The notes: generated by a model not told the origin, from the letters alone. A stretch of 64,000 nt of DNA from Conexibacter sp. SYSU D00693 (GCF_017084525.1 NZ_CP070950.1:4092001-4156000); one strand, 5' to 3'. Shown: positions 1-10,866, counted from the first letter of the stretch. Program-made: numbers and translations.

Positions 1-146
1 AGGCCGACGACGCTGAGCGCGCAGCCGGCAAGCAGGCCCAGCCAGCCGAGGACCATCAGCAAGGCGAACGGGACCGCGAGGACGGCGTGCATGACGCCAC
101 GCCCGCCGCGCTCGAGGCGTGCCGCGAACGGCACCGGCTCGGTCAC
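1..146 (-). CDS. Membrane protein, N-terminal fragment (putative sensor-domain type)
   Basis: Only the first 48 codons lie in the window; the gene runs off the left edge. It starts at GTG 146, and its GTGA overlaps the TGA stop of the upstream gene (143-145), so the two are translationally coupled. The visible peptide has a short polar start (VTEPVPFAARLERGG) and then one long hydrophobic segment from about residue 19 (MHAVLAVPFALMVLGWLGLL). This resembles the start of actinobacterial 'putative sensor' membrane domains that precede histidine kinases, which would suit a two-component or envelope-stress operon, but too little is visible to be firm. Any multi-pass membrane protein could look like this. 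Confidence 0.5.
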   Translation of the reverse strand, partial: MTEPVPFAARLERGGRGVMHAVLAVPFALLMVLGWLGLLAGCALSVVG

Positions 147-883
147 CGGCGGCCCGCCACCCGCACGTCGCCCGAGCCGCTCAGGACCTGGAGCTGGAAC
201 GGCGCGTCCTCGGCCAGCTCGAGGCCCTGCACCCGCCGCGAGCCACCGTCGCTGTCGGCGTCGACGCGGTAGCGGCCCGGCGGGACGATCGCCAGGACGT
301 CGCCGCTGCGCGAGCGCAGCTGCAGGCGCTCGGGCGGGCACGGCGTGCGCGCGTCGATGTCGCCGGACTCCGTGCGCGCCTCGAGCGTGAAGCCGCAGAA
401 GCGCGCGACGCGGATCGCGCCGGTGTCCGTGCGCAGCGCCGCCGAGCCCTGGTAGCCGGCGAGGTCGATGTCGCCCGCGAGCGTGCGCACGGTCACCGGG
501 ACGTTGTCGGGGACGACGAGCTGCCAGTCGGTCGCGCAGCGCAGCAGGACGCCCTCCGGGCATCGCGCGGAGAGGTGCAGGACGCCGCCGCGCAGCGTCC
601 GGCGCACCTCCGGCTCGCGGCCGAAGGCCGAGCGCTCGGTGCGCCGCACCGCCAGCGAGGGCGCCGCGCCGCCGCCGAGCACCGCGACGTCGCCGTCGCT
701 GACGTCGACCACGACGCCCTGCAGCGCGCCGCGGACCGTCGAGCGCACGACGACGTCCTCGCGCGAGGTGGCGTAGGCGACGGCGACGGCCGCGGCGACG
801 ACCCCGAGGATCGTCGCCGAGGCGACGACGAGCCGGCCCCAGGACGAGAGCCCACGGCCCGGGGACGACGCCCACCCACGCAC
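143..883 (-). CDS. Membrane-anchored DUF4097-like beta-repeat protein
   Basis: 246 residues. A short cytoplasmic N-terminus is followed by one membrane helix at about residues 18-40, then an extracytoplasmic region rich in short beta-type repeats with recurring glycine-aspartate turns (AGDIDLAGY, SGDIDART, RSGDVLAI, GSGDVRVAG). This pattern matches the DUF4097/adhesin-like beta-solenoid family, often found beside PspC, sensor kinase or PadR genes. Several cysteines (CPEG, CATD, CGF, CPPE) could form disulfides outside the cell. Its stop overlaps the GTG start of the next leftward gene, so it belongs to the same operon as the truncated membrane protein. The exact function of DUF4097 proteins is not established. 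Confidence 0.6.
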   Translation of the reverse strand: MRGWASSPGRGLSSWGRLVVASATILGVVAAAVAVAYATSREDVVVRSTVRGALQGVVVDVSDGDVAVLGGGAAPSLAVRRTERSAFGREPEVRRTLRGGVLHLSARCPEGVLLRCATDWQLVVPDNVPVTVRTLAGDIDLAGYQGSAALRTDTGAIRVARFCGFTLEARTESGDIDARTPCPPERLQLRSRSGDVLAIVPPGRYRVDADSDGGSRRVQGLELAEDAPFQLQVLSGSGDVRVAGRR

Positions 884-949
884 CGCGCCAGCGTACTGGG
901 AGGGTCAGCCGCGGCACGAAGGCGACACTGCGGGCCGGCGAGGGCGCCG

Positions 950-955
950 TAGAGT
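950..955 (+). promoter_or_regulatory. -10 box of a leaderless promoter for the MBL-fold gene
   Basis: TAGAGT ends 6 bases before the GTG at 962, with a CTGCGG -35-like element about 16 bases upstream. This spacing would place the transcription start at or next to the start codon. No Shine-Dalgarno sequence is visible. Confidence 0.5.
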
Positions 956-961
956 GCCCGC

Positions 962-1627
962 GTGCGCAAGCTGGCCGACGGCGTCCACCTGATCACCGGG
1001 CTGCCGCCCTACGCGATCAACGCGTACGTCCTCGAGGACGTCCTCGTCGACGCGATGACCAAGCGCGACGTCAAGCGCATCCTCAAGGCGCTGCGCGGCC
1101 ACCAGGTCAGCGCCCACGCGCTCACCCACGCGCACCCCGACCACCAGGGCGCGTCGCACGCCGTCTGCGAGCAGCTCGGCGTCCCCCTGTGGGTGGGGGA
1201 GGCCGACGCCGACGCCGCCGAGGACCCGCGCCTCATCGAGCAGCGCCAGCCCGACCACCCGATCAACCGCCTCTTCGCGAAGGTCATGACGGGCCCCGGC
1301 CACCCGGTCGACCGCCGCCTGCGCGAGGGCGACGACGTCGCCGGCTTCACCGTCCTCGAGGTCCCGGGCCACTCCGCCGGCCACGTCGCCCTCTTCCGCG
1401 AGCACGACCGCGTCCTCGTCGCCGGCGACGTCCTCAACGCCCAGCACCCGCTCCTCGGCTTCCCCCGCGGCCTGCGCGAGCCGCTGTCCTTCTTCACCCC
1501 GGACCCCGAGCGCAACCGCGCGTCGATCCGGCGCCTCGGTGAGCTCGAGCCGTCGCTGGTCCTCCTGGGCCACGGGCCGCCGTGGCGGGACACGCGCGCG
1601 TTCGTGGAGTTCTGCCGAGGGGTGTAG
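962..1627 (+). CDS. MBL-fold metallo-hydrolase
   Basis: 221 residues, start GTG. The metallo-beta-lactamase metal site is complete: HAHPDH at about residues 56-61, a second histidine in GHSAGH near 137-142, the bridging aspartate in VAGDVL near 157 and a C-terminal histidine in LGHGPP near 203. This is a soluble, probably dinuclear zinc or iron hydrolase of the broad glyoxalase II/lactonase-like group; no signal peptide is seen. The substrate cannot be read from sequence. The gene stands alone, with its own leaderless-type promoter, and a large hairpin repeat lies 9 bases after its stop and may act as its terminator. Confidence 0.85.
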   Translation: MRKLADGVHLITGLPPYAINAYVLEDVLVDAMTKRDVKRILKALRGHQVSAHALTHAHPDHQGASHAVCEQLGVPLWVGEADADAAEDPRLIEQRQPDHPINRLFAKVMTGPGHPVDRRLREGDDVAGFTVLEVPGHSAGHVALFREHDRVLVAGDVLNAQHPLLGFPRGLREPLSFFTPDPERNRASIRRLGELEPSLVLLGHGPPWRDTRAFVEFCRGV

Positions 1628-1635
1628 CGGTGGGG

Positions 1636-1680
1636 TGCGCGACGCCTCGTGCATGTCGTGCATGCACGAGGCGTCACGCA
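1636..1680 (+). repeat. Dispersed hairpin repeat, copy 1 (possible terminator)
   Basis: Arms of 20 bases (1636-1655 and 1661-1680, one mismatch) flank a 5-base loop. The core GACGCCTCGTGCATGT is shared with a second copy at 34054-34088. Both copies follow a gene's stop codon in the direction of transcription, and neither has a T-tract. The loop differs between copies while the stem is kept, so structure seems to matter. Confidence 0.7.
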
Positions 1681-1804
1681 GCTCCACCCGCGAGCGGCGC
1701 TCAACCCACACCACGCGACGACCCGGCGCGAACCAACAGGACTCGAACCCACCCACCCGGCCACTGTGGGGTTCCCCGCACTGGCCGGCGCCTCCCTGCG
1801 CCGG

Positions 1805-1846
1805 TAGGTTGGTCCTCGACCTCGGCACCCCGCTGTGACGAGGAGG
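1805..1846 (+). promoter_or_regulatory. Putative promoter and strong ribosome binding site before a tiny ORF
   Basis: TAGGTT (1805-1810) is a plausible -10 box; AGGAGG (1841-1846) sits 8 bases before ATG 1855. No convincing -35 was found. The 459 bases between the MBL gene and the 65-residue ORF otherwise hold only the hairpin repeat and the 24-codon ORF. Confidence 0.35.
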
Positions 1847-1854
1847 TCTCACCG

Positions 1855-1929
1855 ATGCGATCTCAGCTCCGCCTCCACACGACCACGCACCGTGCGCTTC
1901 CGCGCATGACGCGCGTCGTCGTCGCGTAG
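1855..1929 (+). CDS. 24-residue peptide (leader peptide or small protein)
   Basis: The peptide begins MRSQLRLHTTTHRALP and ends in RVVVA; it is basic and has a run of Thr and His. It is supported mainly by an ideal AGGAGG Shine-Dalgarno 8 bases upstream and by a TAGGTT -10-like box before that. A second small ORF starts 158 bases later, and a strong terminator closes the unit. It could be a regulatory leader peptide (the HTTTH run would make translation sensitive to His/Thr-tRNA supply) or a free-standing small protein. No homologue is recognised; a chance ORF is possible. Confidence 0.35.
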   Translation: MRSQLRLHTTTHRALPRMTRVVVA

Positions 1930-2086
1930 CCCGTCCGCACCGGCCTCGAACTGCACGAAGCCCGGGTCGCGGGCGATGCCCCGCCTCCCGGCCCTCGCAA
2001 GGCGCCGAGCCCGCCCTCACCGACGACGGCGGCTCCGGGTGGCGGCCCCTTCCCGTCTCCACCTCCGAGCCCGCGAGGAGCCCGCA

Positions 2087-2284
2087 GTGCACCTGACCAT
2101 CCACCAGCCGCTCGTCGACGACGCCGCCGCCCAGGCCATCCGCGCCGGCGCACGGACCCACGGCCAACCCCCGACCGGGCCCCAGCGCCCGGACCCGGGT
2201 CGCTGGCGCATGGCCGTCGCCCACGCGCTCGCCCTGGCTGCGCGCCGCGTCGACGGCGAGACGGCCCGCCGCGCGATCGCGTAG
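2087..2284 (+). CDS. Small hypothetical protein, 65 residues
   Basis: GTG start at 2087 is preceded by GAGGAG at 2075-2080 with a 6-base spacer; a longer reading from 1976 lacks a ribosome site and is arginine-rich out-of-frame-like sequence. The product has a polar, proline-rich middle (GQPPTGPQRPDPGRW) and an alanine-rich helical C-terminus (MAVAHALALAARR). No membrane segment or known motif is seen. It ends 16 bases before a perfect 12-bp terminator hairpin. Codon bias is compatible with coding, but function is unknown. Confidence 0.45.
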   Translation: MHLTIHQPLVDDAAAQAIRAGARTHGQPPTGPQRPDPGRWRMAVAHALALAARRVDGETARRAIA

Positions 2285-2300
2285 CGGGCCGCGAACGACC

Positions 2301-2328
2301 GAGGGCCCCGGCAACCGCCGGGGCCCTC
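2301..2328. terminator. Bidirectional terminator hairpin
   Basis: Perfect 12-bp GC-rich stem (2301-2312/2317-2328) with an AACC loop, lying between the rightward small ORF and the leftward glnN gene. No clear T-tract follows on either strand. Confidence 0.75.
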
Positions 2329-2361
2329 GTCGATGAGCACGGTCCGCAAGACCGTGAGCGT

Positions 2362-2377
2362 GGGGCCCGAAGGCCCC
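2362..2377 (-). terminator. Small hairpin after glnN
   Basis: GGGGCC / CGAA loop / GGCCCC, 8 bases beyond the glnN stop on the minus strand. It probably works together with the larger hairpin at 2301-2328. Confidence 0.45.
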
Positions 2378-2384
2378 GGTTGCC

Positions 2385-4544
<2,160 letters not shown>

Positions 4545-4554
4545 CGTGCGCTCA

Positions 4555-4560
4555 ACCCTA
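4555..4560 (-). promoter_or_regulatory. -10 box for glnN
   Basis: TAGGGT on the minus strand, 10 bases before the ATG at 4544; suggests a leaderless or nearly leaderless mRNA. Confidence 0.45.
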
Positions 4561-4697
4561 GACGCGGGCGCGCGATGCCTCCTTGTACCGCTGTCCAAAC
4601 CCCCCGAGCCCGGTTTCGCCACCGCGGAAGGGGGGCCTGTACCGGGTGGCGAGCGGACCCCGCCGATCTTCCGACATGCGGCGAATGACCCGGGCCC

Positions 4698-4721
4698 CGC
4701 CGCACCGGAGCATGTGCGGCG
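4698..4721 (+). promoter_or_regulatory. Hairpin just upstream of the amt ribosome site
   Basis: Perfect 8-bp stem CGCCGCAC/GTGCGGCG with an 8-base loop, directly before the strong AAGGAGG of amt. It may modulate amt translation or be a palindromic regulator site in the glnN-amt divergent region. No known nitrogen-regulator box was recognised in the rest of this 197-base gap. Confidence 0.35.
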
Positions 4722-4741
4722 CACACCCCGAAGGAGGACCA

Positions 4742-6216
<1,475 letters not shown>

Positions 6217-6220
<4 letters not shown>

Positions 6221-6585
6221 AGATGGTGATGGCGTACGTGCGCCACGAGGCGTTCGAGCCGATTCGCACGGAGCTCCTCGAGCTCGGGTTCCCGTCGCTG
6301 AGCATCAGCGAGGTCAAGGGCTCGGGCCGTCAGAAGGGCATCACCGAGCGCTACCGCGGGGCGGAGCTGACGAACTACCTCCGGCCCAAGGTGAAGATCG
6401 AGTGCGTGGTCGCTTCGGGTGACGTGCAGACGATCGTGGACACGATCCTGAAGCACGCCCGGACGGGTGCTGTCGGCGACGGGAAGGTCTTCGTGATGCC
6501 CGTCGAGGAGGCCTACCGCGTCCGCACCGGGGAGGCTGGGGAAGAGATCCTCCAGGCCCACCCGGGAGCGACCGCAGCGGCGTAG
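6217..6585 (+). CDS. glnK: PII signalling protein GlnK, lacking the uridylylation tyrosine
   Basis: 122 residues, overlapping amt by ATGA. PII proteins sense ATP/ADP and 2-oxoglutarate and bind partners through the T-loop. The B-loop is canonical (TGAVGDGKVFV) and is followed by the VEEAYRVRTGE signature; the T-loop reads GITERYRGAELTNYLRPKVKIE-like. Position 51, the uridylylated or adenylylated tyrosine in enteric and many actinobacterial PII proteins, is leucine here (E50-L51), while Tyr46 is kept. Covalent modification by GlnD at this residue is therefore impossible, so control is probably by ligand binding alone. Partners suggested by context are Amt and perhaps GlnN. Confidence 0.95.
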
Positions 6586-6592
6586 TCCAGTG

Positions 6593-7852
6593 ATGGGCGG
6601 AGCGGCGGAGCGGTCCGGGACGTCCTCCCGCCCCGCCGCCGCTCCGGCGGCGGGCGGGGCGGGCGCCCCGTCCGGCGCCGGTCTGGTGGCCTCCCTCCGG
6701 GAGGCCCATCTGGCCATGGTCGATGCAGTGCTGGGCGGCGATGGCCTCGGTCGCGTCGCCCGGCTCGCCGCCCGGTCGGCCTCGGGGGTGGTGGCCATCG
6801 TGGTCCCGCGCCTCGAGGCGGCCGTGGTGGAGGGCGAGGGCGCCCCGGAGGAGCTGCCCGACGCGGTGCGCCGCTACGTCGAGGACCGGGTGGCCGACCG
6901 GCCGGCGCGGGTCCCCGACCAGGTGGCCGCGGAGGCGCCGATCGCGTCCGGCGACGAGGTCGTCGGGGCGGTCCTGCTCCTGCACGGGCCCACCGAGCCC
7001 GGGCCGGAGGCGGCCGAGTTCCTCCACGTCGCGGCGGTCGCGTGCCTCACCGAGGTCGCGGTCGTCGAGGCCAAGGAGGAGGTCGAGCAGAACCTCCGCG
7101 GCTCGTTCCTCGAGGACCTGCGCGCGCGCACGGACCTCGAGCCGCGCGAGATCGTGCGCCGGGCCACGCGGCTGGGCTGCGACCTCTCGCGGGGCGCGGT
7201 CGCCCTGTGCGCCGAGCTCACCACGGACCGTCCCCGGCACGTCATCGCGACGATCGTCGGCGACGAGCCGGGGGCGCTGGCCGAGGCCATCGACGGCCGG
7301 GTGTACGCGCTGCTGCCGGCGGCCGGCGGGGACGACGCCCCCGAGCAGACGCTCGAGGGCGCCCGGCGGCTGGCCACGCGGCTGCGCCGCCACGGCACGG
7401 TGGGCGTCTCGTCCTTCTACGTCGACCCGGGGGAGTTCCACCGGGCCATCCAGGAGGCCGAGCTCGTCCTCGACGTGCTGCGCCAGGGCGAGGGCGGCGG
7501 GCTCGACGGCCTGGGCGACATCGGCTCGGGCACCTACCGGCTGCTGTTCCGCGTGCTGGCCTCGCACCCCGAGGAGGTGCGGTCCTTCTACGAGGACACC
7601 GTGGCGCCGATCGTGCGCTACGACGACCAGTACCGGACCGACCTGGTCGGGACGCTCGAGAGCTACCTCGACCAGAACTGCAACATGAACGCGACGGCGG
7701 CGGCGATCTACGCCCACCGCCACACGGTCGCCTACCGCCTCGAGCGGGTGAAGGAGCTCACGGGCCTGGACCCGATGCTCTCCGAGGACCGGGAGCGCCT
7801 GGGGCTCGGCCTCAAGGCCTACCGGATCATCGCGCCCCGCTTGCCGAAGTGA
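6593..7852 (+). CDS. PucR-family transcriptional regulator
   Basis: 419 residues from ATG 6593 (a GTG directly before it is an alternative). It begins 7 bases after the glnK stop, so it is the third gene of the amt operon. The C-terminal 60 residues form the PucR helix-turn-helix (SYLDQNCNMNATAAAIYAHR HTVAYRLERV, around 355-385), and the middle (about 170-290) resembles the GGDEF-like/CdaR domain of this family. The N-terminal 150 residues look like a degenerate GAF-type sensor. PucR relatives regulate purine, amino-acid or nitrogen catabolism; the position suggests a nitrogen regulator, possibly of this island. The ligand is unknown. Confidence 0.85.
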   Translation: MGGAAERSGTSSRPAAAPAAGGAGAPSGAGLVASLREAHLAMVDAVLGGDGLGRVARLAARSASGVVAIVVPRLEAAVVEGEGAPEELPDAVRRYVEDRVADRPARVPDQVAAEAPIASGDEVVGAVLLLHGPTEPGPEAAEFLHVAAVACLTEVAVVEAKEEVEQNLRGSFLEDLRARTDLEPREIVRRATRLGCDLSRGAVALCAELTTDRPRHVIATIVGDEPGALAEAIDGRVYALLPAAGGDDAPEQTLEGARRLATRLRRHGTVGVSSFYVDPGEFHRAIQEAELVLDVLRQGEGGGLDGLGDIGSGTYRLLFRVLASHPEEVRSFYEDTVAPIVRYDDQYRTDLVGTLESYLDQNCNMNATAAAIYAHRHTVAYRLERVKELTGLDPMLSEDRERLGLGLKAYRIIAPRLPK

Positions 7853-7856
7853 CACC

Positions 7857-7886
7857 GAACCCGCACCCCGGTCGGGGTGCGGGTTC
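7857..7886 (+). terminator. Terminator of the amt-glnK-pucR operon
   Basis: Perfect 13-bp stem (7857-7869/7874-7886) with a GGTC loop, 4 bases after the PucR stop codon; no T-tract. Confidence 0.8.
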
Positions 7887-7922
7887 AGGGTGTTCCCCGG
7901 TTCGCACGGAACCCCACGGACG

Positions 7923-7984
7923 TAGCTTCCCCAGCGCTGGACGAGCGTCCAGCACCCCGGGGCAGCGTCCAGCCTCGCTGGACG
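7923..7984 (+). promoter_or_regulatory. Promoter and 5'-terminal double hairpin of the first Ig/RTX gene
   Basis: TAGCTT (7923-7928) is a -10-like box. Seven bases later starts GCTGGAC-GAGC-GTCCAGC (7936-7953), followed by a second hairpin CGTCCAGC-CTC-GCTGGACG (7966-7984). The heptamer occurs four times, so alternative pairings are possible. The second paralogue has the same -10 to hairpin spacing and a covarying stem at 9579-9597. Confidence 0.55.
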
Positions 7985-8017
7985 TCGGGGACATCACGAA
8001 CTAGGGGTTTCACGCAC

Positions 8018-9214
8018 ATGCTCAACGACGTCCTGCGCGGCGCGCCCCGGCGCACCGCGCTCACGGGGGTGGCCGCCATCGGCGCGACCCTCGCCCTGGC
8101 CGCTCCGGCCCTCGCCGCGGCGCCCGGCACGCCGACGCTCAAGTCTGCCGACGACACCGGCACCGTCGACGGCCGCTACACCCAGGAGACCAGCCCGGAC
8201 TTCAGCGGCGCCCGCAACGGCGCCCCGACGGTCGTCGTCCAGTTCCGCGCCTGCAGCGGCGCGGACGCGGGGTCCTGCGTCGGCGGCTGGACGAACTACG
8301 ACACGCCGGGCGGCGCTCCGACGTACGACACGACGGCGACGAACAACACCGTCCTGCCGGCCGACGGCACCTACCAGTTCCGTGCCGTGAACGTGCCGTC
8401 CATGGAGACCAGCGGCTCCGTCCTGGTCACCGTCGACAACGTCGGCCCGACGACGAGCACGCCGAACATGGTCGCCGGCTCGGACACGGGCGTCTCCTCC
8501 TCGGACAACGTCACGGCCGACACGACGCCGACGTTCGACGGCACCACGAACGAGGTCGCCAACACCTTCCTCTACGTCGACACCTTCGGGCCCGACGACA
8601 GCGAGGGCGGCTACAGCGACGCGACCTACGACGTCACGCCGGGCTCGCTCAGCGTCGGCCAGCACGTCGCGCGGGCGCAGTCGGTCGACCGCGCCGGCAA
8701 CACCGGCCCGATGAGCGGCTCGCTGAACTTCGAGATCGCCTCGATCGGCTGCGACCAGGGTCCGGCCATGCTCGGCACCAACGGGGTGGACTTCTTCGTC
8801 CCGGGCGGCCCGAAGGACGAGCCGGACTTCCTGTCCACGAACGCGTCGCAGCGCTTCGAGGCGCTCGACGGCAACGACCGCCTCGAGGGCATCGGCGGTG
8901 GCGACTGCCTGCGCGGCGGTGACGACGACGACCAGCTCGACGGCGGCACCGGCTCCGACCGCCTCGAGGGTGGCTTCGGCGACGACGAGCTGCTCGGCGG
9001 CTCGAGCAGCGACCGCCTGTTCGGCGGCGCGGGCGACGACACGATCGACGCCGGCTCGGGCGACGACTACGTCATCGACGCCGGCTCGGGCAACGACGTC
9101 ATCGACAGCCGCGACGGCAACACCGAGACCGTGGACTGCGGCTCGGGCGCCTTCGACCGCGTCACGGCGGACGAGAGCGACAACCTCATCGACTGCGAGG
9201 ACGTCAAGCACTAG
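8018..9214 (+). CDS. Secreted Ig-like/RTX-type calcium-binding repeat protein, paralogue 1
   Basis: 398 residues from ATG 8018. A signal peptide (MLNDVLRGAPRRTALTG..., cleavage near ALAA) leads to two Ig-like domains (about 38-145 and 148-245), each with the TG.S..DN.T.DT.PTF.GT pattern seen in bacterial adhesins. From about 285 to 365 come glycine/aspartate nonapeptide repeats (GDDELLGG, GDDTIDAG, GNDVIDSR) of the hemolysin-type calcium-binding family, ending in the typical actinobacterial cap with paired cysteines (VDCGSGAFDRV...LIDCEDV). It is probably a surface or secreted calcium-stabilised adhesin. No anchor is visible. The next gene encodes an equal-length paralogue. The chosen start is supported by the matching paralogue start. 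Confidence 0.85.
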   Translation: MLNDVLRGAPRRTALTGVAAIGATLALAAPALAAAPGTPTLKSADDTGTVDGRYTQETSPDFSGARNGAPTVVVQFRACSGADAGSCVGGWTNYDTPGGAPTYDTTATNNTVLPADGTYQFRAVNVPSMETSGSVLVTVDNVGPTTSTPNMVAGSDTGVSSSDNVTADTTPTFDGTTNEVANTFLYVDTFGPDDSEGGYSDATYDVTPGSLSVGQHVARAQSVDRAGNTGPMSGSLNFEIASIGCDQGPAMLGTNGVDFFVPGGPKDEPDFLSTNASQRFEALDGNDRLEGIGGGDCLRGGDDDDQLDGGTGSDRLEGGFGDDELLGGSSSDRLFGGAGDDTIDAGSGDDYVIDAGSGNDVIDSRDGNTETVDCGSGAFDRVTADESDNLIDCEDVKH

Positions 9215-9243
9215 GCGCGACGCCCGACGCAGCGCCAGGACCG

Positions 9244-9271
9244 CGAAGGCCCGCCGACCGGCGGGCCTTCG
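9244..9271 (+). terminator. Terminator after the first Ig/RTX gene
   Basis: Perfect 12-bp stem CGAAGGCCCGCC/GGCGGGCCTTCG with a GACC loop, 29 bases after the stop. Confidence 0.8.
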
Positions 9272-9565
9272 TGCGTCCGACCGCCGGTCGTGGCGCCGCC
9301 ACACCGCTGGTCCGACCGGACCGGATGATCGAGCCCGACCAGTCCGAGCGGTCCTGCTTGATCGCGGCGCGAGCCGGCTGACGGCGCGCGGTCGTTCGGG
9401 CCTGCGGCGCACTGCGCATGGCCGCAGCACTCCGTCGCAGTTCGGAGGACCCCCCGACGGCGGGCCCTCCGTTCGTCCGCTCGCCGCACCGCGCGGGGGT
9501 GGGAAGGTCCCACCCGTTCGGGTGGTTGTGACGAACGTTCCTATCGCTCCGGGTGGTCCCTCGCG
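9272..9565. other. Non-coding gap with overlapping inverted repeats
   Basis: No credible ORF. It holds GGTCCG-AC-CGGACC (9309-9322) and two mutually exclusive hairpins: GGGTGGGA/TCCCACCC (9497-9504/9508-9515) and CCACCC/GGGTGG (9510-9515/9520-9525) that share the middle arm. They lie about 40-70 bases upstream of the likely -10 box of the next gene, so they are more likely DNA sites than leader RNA unless transcription starts earlier. Confidence 0.4.
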
Positions 9566-9597
9566 TACCCTCGCGAGCGCCGGACGTGGGGTCCGGC
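9566..9597 (+). promoter_or_regulatory. Promoter and 5'-terminal hairpin of the second Ig/RTX gene
   Basis: TACCCT (9566-9571) followed 7 bases later by GCCGGAC-GTGGG-GTCCGGC (9579-9597). Compared with the first paralogue (GCTGGAC/GTCCAGC), one T-A pair has become C-G, a compensatory change that supports a real RNA stem. Both leaders also share ACGAACTAG just before the ribosome site. Confidence 0.5.
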
Positions 9598-9669
9598 ACC
9601 CAGGGCACGCCGCCGGGTCCAGGCCCAGCGGCACAGGGGCACAACGAACTAGAGGGGATCGAGCAACCC

Positions 9670-10866
9670 ATGCTCAACGACCTGCTTCGCGGGCGCCATC
9701 GGCGCGCCGCGCTCACCGGGGTGGCGGCCATCAGCGCCACCCTCGCCATGGCCGCGCCGGCGCTGGCCGCCGCGCCTGGCACGCCGGACATGGTGTCGGC
9801 GTCCGACTCGGGCACCTCGAGCACCGACAACATCACGAACGCCACGTCCCCGAACTTCACCGGGACGCAGGCGGGCACCGTGGTCGTCGAGTACAAGGCG
9901 TGCCCCACCGGCAGCTGCAACGGCGGCTCGGGCTGGAACGGCTACGCCAACGCGCCGGGCTCGCCGACCTACTCCACCGCCGGCCAGACCAAGGCGGTCC
10001 TGACGCCGGACGGCCGGTACGCCATCAGCGCGCGCAACACGACGACCAACGAGCGCTCCAACAGCCTCATCGTCGTCATCGACACCACCGCGCCGACGGT
10101 CAGCACGCCGAACATGCTCAGCGCCGACGACACCGGCGTCAGCAGCTCGGACAACGTCACCACCGACACGTCGCCGCGCTTCACGGGCACGACGAGCGAG
10201 AACTCCCGGACCGAGCTGCTGATCGACGGCAGCGAGGACGACGAGGAGCTCACCTACCTCACCTCGAGCTACGGCACCCTCCTCGACATCTCCGCGGACA
10301 CGCTCTCGATCGGCTTCCACACCGCCCAGGCCCGCGCCTACGACGTGGCCGGCAACCTCGGCTACAGCGGCACGCTGCAGTTCGAGATCACGGTGGTCGG
10401 CTGCGACCAGGGCCCGGCGACGCTGGGCACCAGCGGCGTGGACTTCTTCGTCCCGGCGGCCCCGAAGGCCGAGCCGGACTTCGTGTCCACGAACGCCTCG
10501 CAGCGCTTCGAGGCCGGCGGCGGCAACGACCGCCTCGAGGGCATCGGCGGCAACGACTGCCTCCGCGGCCAGGACGATGACGACCAGATCGACGGCGGCT
10601 CGGGCAACGACCGCCTCGAGGGCGGCAGCGGCGACGACGAGATCGACGGCGGCTCCGGCGCCGATCGCATCTACGGCGGCAGCGGCGACGACGAGATCGA
10701 CGCGGGCTCCGGCGACGACGTCGTCATCGACGGCGGGTCGGGCAACGACACGATCGACAGCCGTGACGGCAACGCCGAGACCGTCGACTGCGACAGCGGT
10801 GCGTTCGACACCGTCATCGCCGACGAGTCCGACACGCTGATCGGCTGCGAGAACGTCAAGCTCTAG
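9670..10866 (+). CDS. Secreted Ig-like/RTX-type calcium-binding repeat protein, paralogue 2
   Basis: 398 residues, exactly the length of its upstream paralogue, with the same order: signal peptide (cleavage near ALAA), two Ig-like domains (TGVSSSDNVTTDTSPRF.GT), a conserved linker (VGCDQGPATLGTSGVDFF) and RTX-like repeats from about 285 (GNDRLEGG, GDDEIDGG, GADRIYGG). The repeat block is more regular than in paralogue 1, with a recurring GGSG linker. The C-terminal cysteine cap is kept (VDCDSGAF...LIGCENV). The pair most likely arose by tandem duplication and has diverged strongly in the Ig domains while the linker and cap are nearly unchanged. Likely an extracellular calcium-dependent adhesin. 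Confidence 0.85.
   Translation: MLNDLLRGRHRRAALTGVAAISATLAMAAPALAAAPGTPDMVSASDSGTSSTDNITNATSPNFTGTQAGTVVVEYKACPTGSCNGGSGWNGYANAPGSPTYSTAGQTKAVLTPDGRYAISARNTTTNERSNSLIVVIDTTAPTVSTPNMLSADDTGVSSSDNVTTDTSPRFTGTTSENSRTELLIDGSEDDEELTYLTSSYGTLLDISADTLSIGFHTAQARAYDVAGNLGYSGTLQFEITVVGCDQGPATLGTSGVDFFVPAAPKAEPDFVSTNASQRFEAGGGNDRLEGIGGNDCLRGQDDDDQIDGGSGNDRLEGGSGDDEIDGGSGADRIYGGSGDDEIDAGSGDDVVIDGGSGNDTIDSRDGNAETVDCDSGAFDTVIADESDTLIGCENVKL

Noticed and set aside
1727-1760. tRNA T-arm-like word (GGTTCGAGTCC on the minus strand)
   Set aside because: The flanking stem does not pair properly and no acceptor, D- or anticodon arm was found.
4661-4668. GCCGATCT upstream of amt as a second sigma-28 promoter
   Set aside because: No TAAA-like element 15 bases upstream; the octamer alone is common in GC-rich DNA.
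8872-9110. CRISPR-like periodic repeats
   Set aside because: The periodicity comes from RTX-type nonapeptide codons within a protein gene, without spacers or direct-repeat identity.
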